A DNA stretch of 40,898 nucleotides from a virus, in IMG/VR virus record IMGVR_UViG_3300044729_002012, positions 1-40,898 of that record. One strand, 5' to 3'. The position numbers and the translations under genes were made by a program. Under the pieces are notes generated by a model. That model did not search any database, was not told where the DNA came from, and worked only from the letters and a program-made list of their open reading frames with translations. Each line of letters begins with the position of its first letter. The stretch's first letter is position 1. Shown one piece after another: positions 7,550-15,229 of the stretch.

Positions 7550-8905
7550 ATGAAGACCATTCTTCTTGAAGAAATCCGTGACTACACATCGCTCGGCAAT
7601 CTGAAGGTTGACCGGGTAGGTGCCATTGTCCACAACGTCAAGATTATCGGTTTTCAATCGGCCAACGACCGTGAGTACACGCCTGAAGCACTGCGACAGG
7701 CGATCCCGATGTACGAAGGGGTCAATGTCAACATTGATCACCCTGATGGCGGTCCAGATGAGCAGCGGTCAGCCTGGGATCGAATTGGCTTCCTGAAGAA
7801 CGTCAAGTTCGTGGAAGGCAAAGGTCTTTACGGCGACTTGCATCTCCTACCCTCGCATCCATTCACCGAACGAATACTGGAAGCGGCGGAAAAGATGCCA
7901 CAAATTTATGGTCTGTCGCACAACGCCAAAGGCGAAGGCTTTGAAGACAAGAAGACGAAGAAATTCGTTGTCAACAAGGTAGCCGAGGTGAGGCATGTCG
8001 ATCTCGTCGCAGACCCGGCAACAACGCACTCGCTGGCAGAATCGAAAGAAGCAGAGGTGCCTGCCGAACAAGAAGCTGAAGAAGGAGCGTATACAAGAGT
8101 GGGCTATAAGAGCCGGAAACGTGGCGTAGGTGCCAAGCGTGGGTATACGAAAACAAAATCAAAGCTTTATGTGAGCCATGAGTCGCAAGAATCAGACGGC
8201 GAGAAGAGCAAGTCAAGCGATGGAGAATATGACAAGCTCCATGCTAGAATCATTGATGTGCTGAAGCATGATGGCGTACCCGATCATCAAAAAGCAGATC
8301 AGATAGTAAGTTTGGTCACTAATAAGTCATCCAAGAAAGAAGAGGGACGTGACATGGCTAAGGACGAAACAAAGATAAGCAAGGATGATGACACCGAGGA
8401 AGCCGTCTCCAGAGACGATGACAAAGACATTAGAACTGATGAGCCATCGGATTCTGACACCGAAGAGTCAGAAGGTTCAGAAGAATGCCCCAAGTGCAAA
8501 CGCAAGATGGAATCTTGCTGTGGGGAAGAAAAAGACGAAGAAGACGCTGAAGAATCTGAAGACGGTAAAGCAGACGAGAAAGACGACGAAGAAGAACCCA
8601 TCTCAAAGAAGAAGATGGAAAAAAAGAAAATGAAAGAGAAGTACTCTTCTAAAGAGTCAAAGGATTCACGCAAAGCTATTGACGATGTCAAAGAACTTTG
8701 TGAATCACACAAGCTGACGGCAGACGAATCGTTGATCAAGGATCTTGCTGCTGTTCCAGTAAGCGTAGCTGAAGGCCTGATCAAGCGCCTGGCAAATGCT
8801 GAACGTCTTCTGAAGCCAAAGAGCGCCGTTAAGGCCAAGGAAGCACAGAAGTCTGAAATTGACATGCTTGAAGGCAAGCAGTTGTTTTCTTGGCTTAGAA
8901 ACTAA
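7550..8905 (+). CDS. Capsid maturation protease fused to scaffold
   Basis: This 451-aa protein should assemble the prohead and then cleave the scaffold and itself. The N-terminal 160 residues look like a phage prohead serine protease: VNVNIDHPDG (likely catalytic His near 64), GLYGDLHLLP, YGLSHNAKG (likely nucleophile Ser) and EVRHVDLVADPATT. Beyond about residue 165 the chain becomes extremely charged, with long Glu/Asp/Lys/Ser runs and a CPKC...CC knot near 312-323, then a helical end around 385-451, as expected of a scaffold. An internal start at 8354 likely gives the scaffold alone. Catalytic residues are assigned by pattern only. Confidence 0.85.
   Translation: MKTILLEEIRDYTSLGNLKVDRVGAIVHNVKIIGFQSANDREYTPEALRQAIPMYEGVNVNIDHPDGGPDEQRSAWDRIGFLKNVKFVEGKGLYGDLHLLPSHPFTERILEAAEKMPQIYGLSHNAKGEGFEDKKTKKFVVNKVAEVRHVDLVADPATTHSLAESKEAEVPAEQEAEEGAYTRVGYKSRKRGVGAKRGYTKTKSKLYVSHESQESDGEKSKSSDGEYDKLHARIIDVLKHDGVPDHQKADQIVSLVTNKSSKKEEGRDMAKDETKISKDDDTEEAVSRDDDKDIRTDEPSDSDTEESEGSEECPKCKRKMESCCGEEKDEEDAEESEDGKADEKDDEEEPISKKKMEKKKMKEKYSSKESKDSRKAIDDVKELCESHKLTADESLIKDLAAVPVSVAEGLIKRLANAERLLKPKSAVKAKEAQKSEIDMLEGKQLFSWLRN
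8354..8905 (+). CDS. Nested scaffold protein from an internal start
   Basis: In frame with the protease gene, the ATG at 8354-8356 (Met269) is preceded by AGAGGGACGTGAC, with GAGGG at a good distance. The 183-aa product (MAKDETKISKDDDTEE...) is exactly the charged, helical scaffold part without the protease. This repeats the lambda C/Nu3 arrangement, in which the scaffold is made in excess from an internal start. The evidence is the ribosome site, the frame and the domain boundary; no direct proof of translation. Confidence 0.6.
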   Translation: MAKDETKISKDDDTEEAVSRDDDKDIRTDEPSDSDTEESEGSEECPKCKRKMESCCGEEKDEEDAEESEDGKADEKDDEEEPISKKKMEKKKMKEKYSSKESKDSRKAIDDVKELCESHKLTADESLIKDLAAVPVSVAEGLIKRLANAERLLKPKSAVKAKEAQKSEIDMLEGKQLFSWLRN

Positions 8906-8916
8906 GGAGTTTAACA

Positions 8917-9408
8917 ATGAGCGCCAATTTCGGTGGATCTCGATTTGTACAACCGCCACTCACACGCACCGTGGTCTATAAGGCCAAGGGTGGAATTGTG
9001 ATTAGCGTAGGCGACCTGATGTATTACGACTCTGGCGATGGCTATGCCAAGCCTTTGTCGGAAAAGGTCGCCTCTGGCACTGTGAATACCGATCAGGTGT
9101 TCGTGCATGATAACTTTATCGGTGTGGCTCAGTCTGGGCGCATCGTACAGCAGACCACAGATGGCACGGTGACGATTGCCACCGATTGCATCTACGAAGC
9201 AGCCTGTGAATCACAGACGTGGGTTCCTGGCGCTCTGGTAACTGGTTTTTCTAGCGGCACTGCTGCTGCCGGAGCAATCCAAGACCAAAAAGTTGACGCA
9301 ACCGCTTTGGCAGCAGAAGCCATTGGTGTTGTTGTCAAGCAATACACTGCCGCAACCACAACGGTTTGGGTTAGGCTTTACGGTAAAGCCGCTCGCCAGG
9401 TGTTCTAA
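8917..9408 (+). CDS. Putative capsid decoration protein
   Basis: This 163-aa protein has no motif I can name. It is rich in Val, Thr, Ala and Gly with alternating polar and nonpolar residues, so mainly beta structure, and contains GGIVISVGDLMYYDSG and IGVVVKQYTAATTTVWVRLYG. Its position between scaffold and major capsid is where head decoration or stabilising proteins lie in siphophages. The ribosome site is AAGGAG eight bases before the ATG. A strong, well-spaced ribosome site suits a protein made in many copies. Confidence 0.6.
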   Translation: MSANFGGSRFVQPPLTRTVVYKAKGGIVISVGDLMYYDSGDGYAKPLSEKVASGTVNTDQVFVHDNFIGVAQSGRIVQQTTDGTVTIATDCIYEAACESQTWVPGALVTGFSSGTAAAGAIQDQKVDATALAAEAIGVVVKQYTAATTTVWVRLYGKAARQVF

Positions 9409-9435
9409 TTTAAGATCAATAAGGGGGAAAGTACC

Positions 9436-10782
9436 ATGGGCATTGACGTAGTGAAGATGAAGTCTCTGTACGAATCACGCAAAAAGGACTCGGGTGGCCG
9501 ACTGCGCTTCATTAACGAGTTGCGCCATGGTCTTGGCCTCTCGGACTCTAACGGGTCTGATTACAAGGACTTGGCTGGTAATAAGCAACTTCGTGAACGT
9601 GAAATGGTTGCTGAGAACTTCAGCCTGGCAGAATTGGCAGAGGCCTGCGTTGGCGGAAGCTGGCGCACTCTGTTCGATCCAGACAACCGAGAAATGGGAC
9701 GTTACCTTCGTGCCAAGTCTTTGGTGGAATCTGGTTTCCCAAATGACAGCCGAGCCTTGCTGGAAAGTACTGGTATCGGTATCGATCCTTCGAGCTTTGC
9801 GGACATCAACGCATTCACAAGCGTTGTTGGCGGTCTGATCGAAGTTAAAATTCTTGAAGCTTTCCAGAACCCAGCTTTGATTGCTGACCAGATTTGCCCC
9901 GCTGAGGCCACTCGGCTCAACGGTCAGAAGGTCATCGGCGTTCAGTCGATTGGTGACCGTGGTCGTCAACGCAAGCCCGGCGAACCTCATGCACGCGCCC
10001 AGTTCGGCGAGCGTTGGATTGAAACGCCTGAAACCCGTGAGAACGCTCTTGCTATCGACGTTCTCAAAGAAGCGGTGTTCTTCGATCTCACCGGGCAGAT
10101 CCTTCAGCAGGCTGCTTCGGTTGGTCTTGAGCTTTCTTACCGCAAAGAACTCGAAGTTATCGACACCATCATCGGTGTTAATAACAGCTTCAAGTACAAC
10201 GGCACGGCGTACAACACCTACGTCACGTCGAAGACCTTGGGCTACACCAACAGCATCGTCAACCCTCTCTTGGACTGGACATCGATCCAGACGGACGTGT
10301 TGCAGTTCATGCGTCAGGAAGATCCACATACGGGCAAGCGACTGCTGCTCAATCCTAACACTGTGCTGGTAAACCCAGGCAGGTTGGCGACCATGAACCT
10401 GATCTTGGGTTCAACCGTTACTGATCGTCGTACTGCGCCATCGGGCAACCAGTCCACGGCGACCACGCTGAACATCTCCAGCACCCCTGGCAACCCTTAC
10501 TCAGGCAACTTCAAGGTTCTCACCAGCCCGTTGTTTGAACAACGTGCCTTGGCTGCGGACGGATTGAACCTGAACCAGGACAATGCCGATGGCCTGTGGT
10601 TCATGATGGAAGCTGGCAAGAGTTTCCGTTACATGCAGAACTACCCTCTGGCCGTGGTCCCAGCGACCTCGAATCAGTACGAAATGCTCGATAAGGGCAT
10701 CATTGCGACCTACTTCGCTCATGAGCGTGGGATTCCTTCGGTGTGGTCACCTTGGCACACCCTCAAGAACACTGCGAGCTAA
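9436..10782 (+). CDS. Major capsid protein
   Basis: This 448-aa protein occupies the major capsid place, straight after protease/scaffold and decoration candidate, with a strong AAGGGGGAAAG ribosome site. The first 110 residues are basic, helical and probably a cleaved delta-like domain. Later features fit an HK97-type fold: a long helix near 245-265, FMRQEDPHTGKRLLLNPNTVLVNP-type text around 300-325 (split here only for description), LTSPLFEQRALAADG and YPLAVVPATSNQYEMLDKGIIATY near the end. The HK97 fold is inferred from position and these patterns, not from a named motif. A 284-aa open frame on the opposite strand is a shadow. Confidence 0.85.
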   Translation: MGIDVVKMKSLYESRKKDSGGRLRFINELRHGLGLSDSNGSDYKDLAGNKQLREREMVAENFSLAELAEACVGGSWRTLFDPDNREMGRYLRAKSLVESGFPNDSRALLESTGIGIDPSSFADINAFTSVVGGLIEVKILEAFQNPALIADQICPAEATRLNGQKVIGVQSIGDRGRQRKPGEPHARAQFGERWIETPETRENALAIDVLKEAVFFDLTGQILQQAASVGLELSYRKELEVIDTIIGVNNSFKYNGTAYNTYVTSKTLGYTNSIVNPLLDWTSIQTDVLQFMRQEDPHTGKRLLLNPNTVLVNPGRLATMNLILGSTVTDRRTAPSGNQSTATTLNISSTPGNPYSGNFKVLTSPLFEQRALAADGLNLNQDNADGLWFMMEAGKSFRYMQNYPLAVVPATSNQYEMLDKGIIATYFAHERGIPSVWSPWHTLKNTAS

Positions 10783-10784
10783 TA

Positions 10785-10979
10785 ATGAGTACGGTTCCTG
10801 TTAAGCAACTGGTTCTTAAAGGCTGGGAGGCTGCTTCAAACGGCCTCCCCCGCCTCTTGATCAAAGCCTATACCCGTGAAGAGGCCCGGTCTGAATACCG
10901 TAGCCGGGTTGGGTTACATGCCAGCAGGCCGGTTGATCTCAAGGAGATTACTGATGCCAACGGTAGTTCAAAACCTTGA
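10785..10979 (+). CDS. Small hypothetical protein after the capsid gene
   Basis: This 64-aa protein starts at the ATG two bases after the capsid stop, giving MSTVPVKQLVLKGWEAAS; an upstream in-frame start would lie inside the capsid gene and is unlikely. It has no recognisable motif; it is mixed basic and polar. It has only a weak ribosome site and is probably translated by coupling to the capsid gene. Its end overlaps the next gene by 26 bases. Confidence 0.55.
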   Translation: MSTVPVKQLVLKGWEAASNGLPRLLIKAYTREEARSEYRSRVGLHASRPVDLKEITDANGSSKP

Positions 10980-11175
10980 TGCGGCGATCCTGAACATATC
11001 AGGTCTGATTGCTCAAATCACGGTTGAGCCAAAGCCTAGTTACAATGTGGACGGTCAGTTGGTATCATGGGCTGAGTACCTTGATACCCTGACCACCAAG
11101 CTGGCCACTTTACAAAAAACACGCCAGATGGCTGGTGGACCGTACCAACGGGCAAGCCGATTTAGGAGTGTTTGA
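10954..11175 (+). CDS. Small hypothetical protein in the connector region
   Basis: The start at 10954 is fixed by AAGGAG seven bases upstream; earlier in-frame starts have none. The 73-aa product begins MPTVVQNLDAAILNISGLIA, appears helical and ends basic (YQRASRFRSV). I do not recognise a family. Genes in this place usually encode connector or neck subunits, but nothing specific supports that here. Its TGA overlaps the next ATG by one base (TGATG). Confidence 0.6.
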   Translation: MPTVVQNLDAAILNISGLIAQITVEPKPSYNVDGQLVSWAEYLDTLTTKLATLQKTRQMAGGPYQRASRFRSV

Positions 11176-11498
11176 TGTACAGTGTGGCAATCATAATTAG
11201 TGACGATGAAACCCACACTCTTATCCCTGCTGTTCCAGGCAAAAAGATTAGGGTGGTGAATTATTGCATAGTGGCCGCAGGTAGTTCCAACACATTTCAA
11301 TTCTTTAGCAATTTAACCCCTTTGACTGGTGTTATGCACATGGTCAAAGGTGTTCCTGTAGTTGCCTGTGCTGGTCAACTATTCCCTTCTGGAGCGTTAA
11401 TGCTGTTCCAAGGGGCGGTAGGTGAAAGCATAAAGCTGACAACCACTGAAAATAATAGCGTTGTTGGTGGCCATTTAACTTATATTTTGGCGGATTAA
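11175..11498 (+). CDS. Beta-rich virion protein, paralogue A (KIRV...GHLTY)
   Basis: This 107-aa protein is the first of three related genes (also 11973 and 12316). The shared pattern is KKIRVVNY near 23-30, a loop ending in TG, L-x-P-x-G before LF, GESIKL and VVGGHLTYILAD at the end. This small beta-rich family is frequent in environmental phages and I know no proved function; head or tail surface is plausible. The ATG at 11175 has AGGAG six bases upstream and overlaps the previous stop; a TTG one codon earlier is less likely. Confidence 0.65.
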   Translation: MYSVAIIISDDETHTLIPAVPGKKIRVVNYCIVAAGSSNTFQFFSNLTPLTGVMHMVKGVPVVACAGQLFPSGALMLFQGAVGESIKLTTTENNSVVGGHLTYILAD

Positions 11499-11499
11499 C

Positions 11500-11973
11500 A
11501 TGCCAAGAACAGCAATAATTGAAATCAAATATAAGTCTAAATCCATGCTTCCATGCCCTGAAAAGATGGTTGGCATGAGTGAAGAAGAAGCAGAAATGAG
11601 ATCTGCACAGATTCTTCTGGAAATTGGAAGGAATCTTCGACAAGCACATAAACAAAACTTATCGACAAAATATCCTCCTGCCTCTAGGCCGGGAGAATAT
11701 CCACGCAGAAGATCAGGGTCATTGCAGCGTGGCATTTATTGTGACCCTGAATCAGGTCAGCGAATTGCTAACTCACGCAGAAAAACCATTACAATTGGTT
11801 ATGGGATAAAGGATCGTAAAGGAAATAAAACACCTCATCTTTACGGGCCACATCTTGTAAACAATATGGCAAGAAAAGGCATATTTAACACGTTTCGTTC
11901 CAAACGCACTATGATATTGGCACCGGCAAGGCGTTGGAAACCAGTTGTAATGACTGTATTAAGAGGTGGATGA
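11500..11973 (+). CDS. HK97 gp10-like head-tail joining protein
   Basis: This 157-aa protein carries the hallmark of the phage tail-completion/HK97 gp10 family: YPPASRPGEYPRRRSGSLQRGI (about 57-78), where the substrate-like PPxSxPGExPxxxxGxLxxSI segment is conserved, followed by YGxxL (about 114-121). The family forms part of the head-tail connector. The rest is basic with strands. It is placed between two copies of the KIRV...GHLTY family, an unusual insertion, and shares a TGATG junction with the next gene. Confidence 0.75.
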   Translation: MPRTAIIEIKYKSKSMLPCPEKMVGMSEEEAEMRSAQILLEIGRNLRQAHKQNLSTKYPPASRPGEYPRRRSGSLQRGIYCDPESGQRIANSRRKTITIGYGIKDRKGNKTPHLYGPHLVNNMARKGIFNTFRSKRTMILAPARRWKPVVMTVLRGG

Positions 11974-12293
11974 TGAACGTAATTAAAGTCAATACAAGCA
12001 CAATTGGCGACAATGTCGTCCTGCCTGGAATAGCTAACAGGAAGATTCGGGTTCTTGCCTACATGATCACTTCGGTGGCACAGAACTACGTTGTGTGGAA
12101 GTCTGGGTCCACGGCAATTAGTGGCAATGTTTACATGCCAGCCTATGGAAACATAGTGATCCATATGGGAGACTTGTGGCCTGCTGGTGGACTGCCAGTT
12201 CTGGAAACGGCCATTGGCGAAGACTTAGTCATTTCTTTGAATGCAGGCACTGCAATAGGTGGCCATTTGACTTATTATTACATTGGCGCTTGA
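11973..12293 (+). CDS. Beta-rich virion protein, paralogue B
   Basis: This 106-aa protein begins MNVIKVNTSTIG and matches paralogues A and C along its length: RKIRVLAYMITS, WKSGSTAISGN, LWPAGGLPVLETAIGEDLVISL and IGGHLTYYYIGA. The start at 11973 is preferred to the adjoining ATG at 11970 because AGAGG is six bases away and it makes the TGATG junction common in this operon. Same unknown virion role as the paralogues. Tandem copies may give alternative surface subunits. Confidence 0.65.
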   Translation: MNVIKVNTSTIGDNVVLPGIANRKIRVLAYMITSVAQNYVVWKSGSTAISGNVYMPAYGNIVIHMGDLWPAGGLPVLETAIGEDLVISLNAGTAIGGHLTYYYIGA

Positions 12294-12315
12294 ATTATTC
12301 AAAAGGGAGTTTGAA

Positions 12316-12636
12316 ATGAAATTTGCAGCAATTAATGCCAGTTCGAGTGGAATAAATACAATTGTTGCAGCAATATCAGATAAAAAAATTCGTGTGGTTT
12401 CTTATGTTATAATTGCTGCTGGAGCAGTAACGGCAGCATGGCAATCTGGATCAACTCCATTGTCTGGACCAATGAGTCTTGCTGCTTCTGGTGGAGCATC
12501 TGCATCGATAGGTATACTTGCTCCTATAGGTACATATGGTTTATTTCAAACAAATGCAAATGAAGCATTAAATTTGAATCTTGGTGGCGCAGTTAATGTT
12601 TCTGGTCATTTGTGTTACATCTTAGTAGGCGTATAA
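12316..12636 (+). CDS. Beta-rich virion protein, paralogue C
   Basis: The 106-aa product starts at 12316, with AAAGGGAG six bases upstream. It shows DKKIRVVSYVIIAAG, WQSGSTPLSGPMSLAASG, APIGTYGLFQTNANEALNLNL and VSGHLCYILVGV, clearly the same family as paralogues A and B and closest to the form I know from other phages. Its DNA is more AT-rich than that of paralogue B, suggesting separate history rather than a fresh local duplication. Function unknown, probably a capsid or tail surface protein. Confidence 0.65.
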   Translation: MKFAAINASSSGINTIVAAISDKKIRVVSYVIIAAGAVTAAWQSGSTPLSGPMSLAASGGASASIGILAPIGTYGLFQTNANEALNLNLGGAVNVSGHLCYILVGV

Positions 12637-12648
12637 AGGAGGTGAGAT

Positions 12649-12960
12649 ATGGCAGATATTCCAGCAACGGTGCCGATAACAGTACCAGCTATACCGGAGC
12701 AAACATTCCCTCTATGGGTTGTCGAATCGTTGGTTTTCAATGGTAACGGAATCGAACAGCCGCTGACAGCCGAGGCATGGTTTCGATCAGCACGCCGTGA
12801 CGCAACAAGCCCTACCGGCTGGATTCTTGGAGATCAGCGGCGCAACTATCATATTGCGAATGTTTGGGCGCTTGCTGGTACTGATTCTGATGTAGCGTCA
12901 ACCATGACGGATATTATCGCAACGCTTACCAGATTAGCTACAAACGCCGGTGTATTATGA
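12649..12960 (+). CDS. Hypothetical virion-region protein
   Basis: This 103-aa protein has the strongest ribosome site in the window, AAGGAGGTGA at 12636-12645, just before the ATG. The N-terminus is Pro/Thr-rich (ATVPITVPAIPEQTFPLW), followed by a central mixed region and a helical end (VASTMTDIIATLTRLATNAG). I recognise no family. The ribosome site implies high expression, consistent with a structural or assembly protein. It overlaps the following 43-aa gene by ATGA. Confidence 0.6.
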   Translation: MADIPATVPITVPAIPEQTFPLWVVESLVFNGNGIEQPLTAEAWFRSARRDATSPTGWILGDQRRNYHIANVWALAGTDSDVASTMTDIIATLTRLATNAGVL

Positions 12961-13088
12961 GTCTACCATTGTTGGGAGCCGGGCCTTCAGCGCCAGCATC
13001 ATCAGGCCCAACCGATGGCCTGCTCTGGCAGGGTGCGACTGACTTTTTGATATTTGACGGCTCGACAGATTACATTATCTGGCAGTGA
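12957..13088 (+). CDS. Tiny conserved-looking protein (43 aa)
   Basis: Beginning at the ATG that overlaps the previous stop (ATGA), 43 codons read MSLPLLGAGPSAPASSGPTD, then GLLWQGATDFLIFDGSTDYIIWQ, ending with TGA at 13086-13088. The gap it fills would otherwise be the only unexplained gap between 12649 and 14357. Composition is Gly/Ser/Pro followed by aromatic strands. I remember similar tiny MSLPLLGAGPS proteins next to phage fibre genes, without known function. It may be a fibre attachment or assembly peptide. Confidence 0.6.
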   Translation: MSLPLLGAGPSAPASSGPTDGLLWQGATDFLIFDGSTDYIIWQ

Positions 13089-13100
13089 CGGAGTAGGTAA

Positions 13101-14357
13101 ATGGCAAGCAAACGGATTGATGAACTCACTACACGCACCGTAGCAGATACAGACCTGCTACCCGTCACGCCATCAGGTGGTCCTAGTGGTTCGGCCACAG
13201 TTGCAGCTATTGTCGCTGAAGGGCTGAGCCAGCCGAATAGCGCATCGTCTGGGGCCGGGGCAAGCATCACGATTAAAGCGGCTGACGGGGTTACAAGCGG
13301 AGCTGGCGGTAGCATCACGATTACACCAGGAGCGCAGGCTACCACTGGCGGGCCCGGCAAGGTTGTGATTGATACGCTGACGGTGGGACGTGGTAAAACT
13401 GGATTAACTGAAAATACTGCCGTAGGGTATAACGCATTAGCTGCTGTTACTAGTGGTGATCAGAATGTGACCGTGGGCTACAATGCGGGCAAAGCAATAA
13501 CTACAGGCACTCTGAACGTAGGTGTCGGGTCATCGGCTTTTCAATCAGCAACCACTGGATCTAGCAATACAGCAGTAGGATTTGCTTCCCTAGGTAACAT
13601 GACTACTGGCACCGTAAATTCTTGTTTCGGAAGAGGTTCTGGCGGTTCATTAAATAGTAGTGGAAACACCTTTATAGGTGCTTTTTCAGGAAGCAGTACC
13701 AGCTCAGGAGGGGATAATACAGCAATCGGTTATAATGCTGCCGTATCAAACACAACCGGAAGCAACCTAGTTGCCATCGGCCATACTGCTGCTCAGTATC
13801 ACGCCAATGGTAGTACCTCTTTAACCACAGCAGCAAACAGTATTTATATTGGGTATCAAGTTCGTGGGTTTAACAACTCCGATTCCAACAGTATTGTGAT
13901 TGGTTATCAAGCCATTGGCGAGGGCGCAAATACAGTCGTCATCGGCAACTCGTCCACGGTGCAGCAGCATTTTTACGCGACTCGATACATCAAAACTGAA
14001 GGGTCGCTGGTGTTCGCATCATCGACACCGACAGCAATTGTAGCAAATCAAAATGACTATGTCCTCACCGGCTCCGCATTCCAACGATTAAACTGCACCA
14101 CTGCATCAGACATCACTGGCATCGCTCCACCGACTAGCGGGGCGCATGTCGATGGGCGCATGATCAGGCTCGTGAGTGTGGGCACGGCAACGGTTAGGCT
14201 CATGCACAATGACACCGGCAGCACGGCAGCTAACAGAATGTTCCACCATAATTCTACTAATGTAAGCCTGACCGTGAACGAGTGGGCAGATCTGGTTTAC
14301 GATTCGACGGATAATGGATCAGGTGCTGCTGGGTGGCGTATTGTGCATTATGCTTAA
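13101..14357 (+). CDS. Trimeric fibre protein with NTAVGYNA-type repeats
   Basis: This 418-aa protein begins MASKRIDELTTRTVADTDLL, typical of the attachment end of phage fibres. From about residue 100 to 290 it has repeated hydrophobic turns of the form NTAVGYNAL, NVTVGYNAG, NVGVGSSAF, NTAVGFASL, NTFIGAFSG, NTAIGYNAA, SIYIGYQV, SIVIGYQAI and NTVVIGNS, the left-handed trimeric helix pattern seen in YadA-like adhesin heads and many phage fibres. The C-terminal 120 residues are a separate beta domain. The ribosome site is GGAGTAGG. It lies among connector genes rather than after the tape measure, so it may be a head or collar fibre. Confidence 0.75.
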   Translation: MASKRIDELTTRTVADTDLLPVTPSGGPSGSATVAAIVAEGLSQPNSASSGAGASITIKAADGVTSGAGGSITITPGAQATTGGPGKVVIDTLTVGRGKTGLTENTAVGYNALAAVTSGDQNVTVGYNAGKAITTGTLNVGVGSSAFQSATTGSSNTAVGFASLGNMTTGTVNSCFGRGSGGSLNSSGNTFIGAFSGSSTSSGGDNTAIGYNAAVSNTTGSNLVAIGHTAAQYHANGSTSLTTAANSIYIGYQVRGFNNSDSNSIVIGYQAIGEGANTVVIGNSSTVQQHFYATRYIKTEGSLVFASSTPTAIVANQNDYVLTGSAFQRLNCTTASDITGIAPPTSGAHVDGRMIRLVSVGTATVRLMHNDTGSTAANRMFHHNSTNVSLTVNEWADLVYDSTDNGSGAAGWRIVHYA

Positions 14358-14380
14358 TGAGGTGATGTGATGGCGGTGTA

Positions 14381-14449
14381 ATGATTGCAAGTTACGAGAC
14401 GTATACTCTTGCAGACATGCCCATACGTTTAGTAACAAGGGGCCAATAA
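14381..14449 (+). CDS. Possible 22-aa peptide between fibre and neck genes
   Basis: From the ATG at 14381 the frame reads MIASYETYTLADMPIRLVTRGQ and stops at TAA, which overlaps the next ATG (TAATG). There is no strong ribosome site. It may be a real micro-gene, a coupling peptide for the next gene, or the remains of a longer reading frame. The 90-base gap holds nothing else I can name. Confidence 0.25.
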   Translation: MIASYETYTLADMPIRLVTRGQ

Positions 14450-14790
14450 TGAACATCAGTAACGATTGGACCGTATTTGATAACACTGAAACAATTACGT
14501 TTACCAACATTGGTTCATCACCAATTACCATCCAGAGGGTTGTTCGGCGTTCATCCAGCATGGTTATTGCTGACGGTGGTGGTGGATTAGTTTATGGTGC
14601 TGATGCCACTTTTATCATATTTAAAGTGAACACACCCAACGCATTTGCTCCAAAAATAAACGCCAAGATCACAGACGCAAAAGGCAAAAGCTATCGTGTG
14701 GACAGCATCAACGATGGTGCCCTGAGAACTAGATGGTTAGTGAACTGCACATCCGAAGCAGGCCAAGGCCTGGCACCACAAGGAAGTTAA
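14449..14790 (+). CDS. Putative head-closure/connector protein
   Basis: This 113-aa protein follows a common phage neck pattern: WTVFDNTETITFTNIG at the start, a VRRSS element near 31, then strands and GKSYRVDSIND...TRWLVNC near the end. Similar small beta proteins with an RR element and a terminal TRW segment lie next to tail-terminator genes in many siphophages, which is the basis of the call. AAGGGG precedes the ATG at 14449. It is followed by the likely tail-terminator gene. Confidence 0.5.
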   Translation: MNISNDWTVFDNTETITFTNIGSSPITIQRVVRRSSSMVIADGGGGLVYGADATFIIFKVNTPNAFAPKINAKITDAKGKSYRVDSINDGALRTRWLVNCTSEAGQGLAPQGS

Positions 14791-14791
14791 A

Positions 14792-15229
14792 ATGGCAACA
14801 ATATTCTGGCAAATTCTCGACTCTGTGCGTGATCGCATATCGACTCTTCCCAGTGTTCCAAATGTGGTCATCAGGAAGCGACCTGTGTTCACGCAGGAGG
14901 ACGCTGTCCCCTTGATCATCGTCTCACCAGGCGAAGAAGTGGTCGGGATGGAAGCGTTCCCAGTCACAGTCGAATACTTGTACCGGGTACAAGTATCTTT
15001 GATCCAGGCTGGCAATAGAATCTATGAAGGTGATGTTTCAAGCTTGCTTGATCTTCGCCAATCAATTAGAAATATTCTATATCAACCATTTCTGAATGGT
15101 GCTATAAATGTTTATGATTGTAGAATGGATATGTCACCAGCGTTTGAGGTTGTATCAGGTGAGGCCTCGAACTATGATGTTACTGGGATGGTCTTCACCT
15201 TCAACAGCATTGAATCGAGGATCAACTAA
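14792..15229 (+). CDS. Putative tail terminator/tail completion protein
   Basis: This 145-aa protein starts MATIFWQILDSVRDRISTLP, an amphipathic helix typical of tail-terminator proteins, followed by VVIRKRPVF and DAVPLIIVSPGEE, a strand-turn pattern common in that group, and RVQVSLIQAGNR. The order connector, terminator, tail tube supports the call. The ribosome site is AAGGAAG. It overlaps the next gene by TAATG. The family assignment is from general pattern only. Confidence 0.55.
   Translation: MATIFWQILDSVRDRISTLPSVPNVVIRKRPVFTQEDAVPLIIVSPGEEVVGMEAFPVTVEYLYRVQVSLIQAGNRIYEGDVSSLLDLRQSIRNILYQPFLNGAINVYDCRMDMSPAFEVVSGEASNYDVTGMVFTFNSIESRIN

Noticed and set aside
8299-8877. 192-aa minus-strand frame rich in Ser/Ser-Ser
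   Set aside because: It is the antisense of the Glu/Asp-rich scaffold; the open frame follows from the low-complexity codons.
9475-10329. 284-aa open frame on the minus strand inside the capsid gene
   Set aside because: It is antisense to a gene whose product is clearly the capsid protein, has no ribosome site or operon neighbours and shows no motif.
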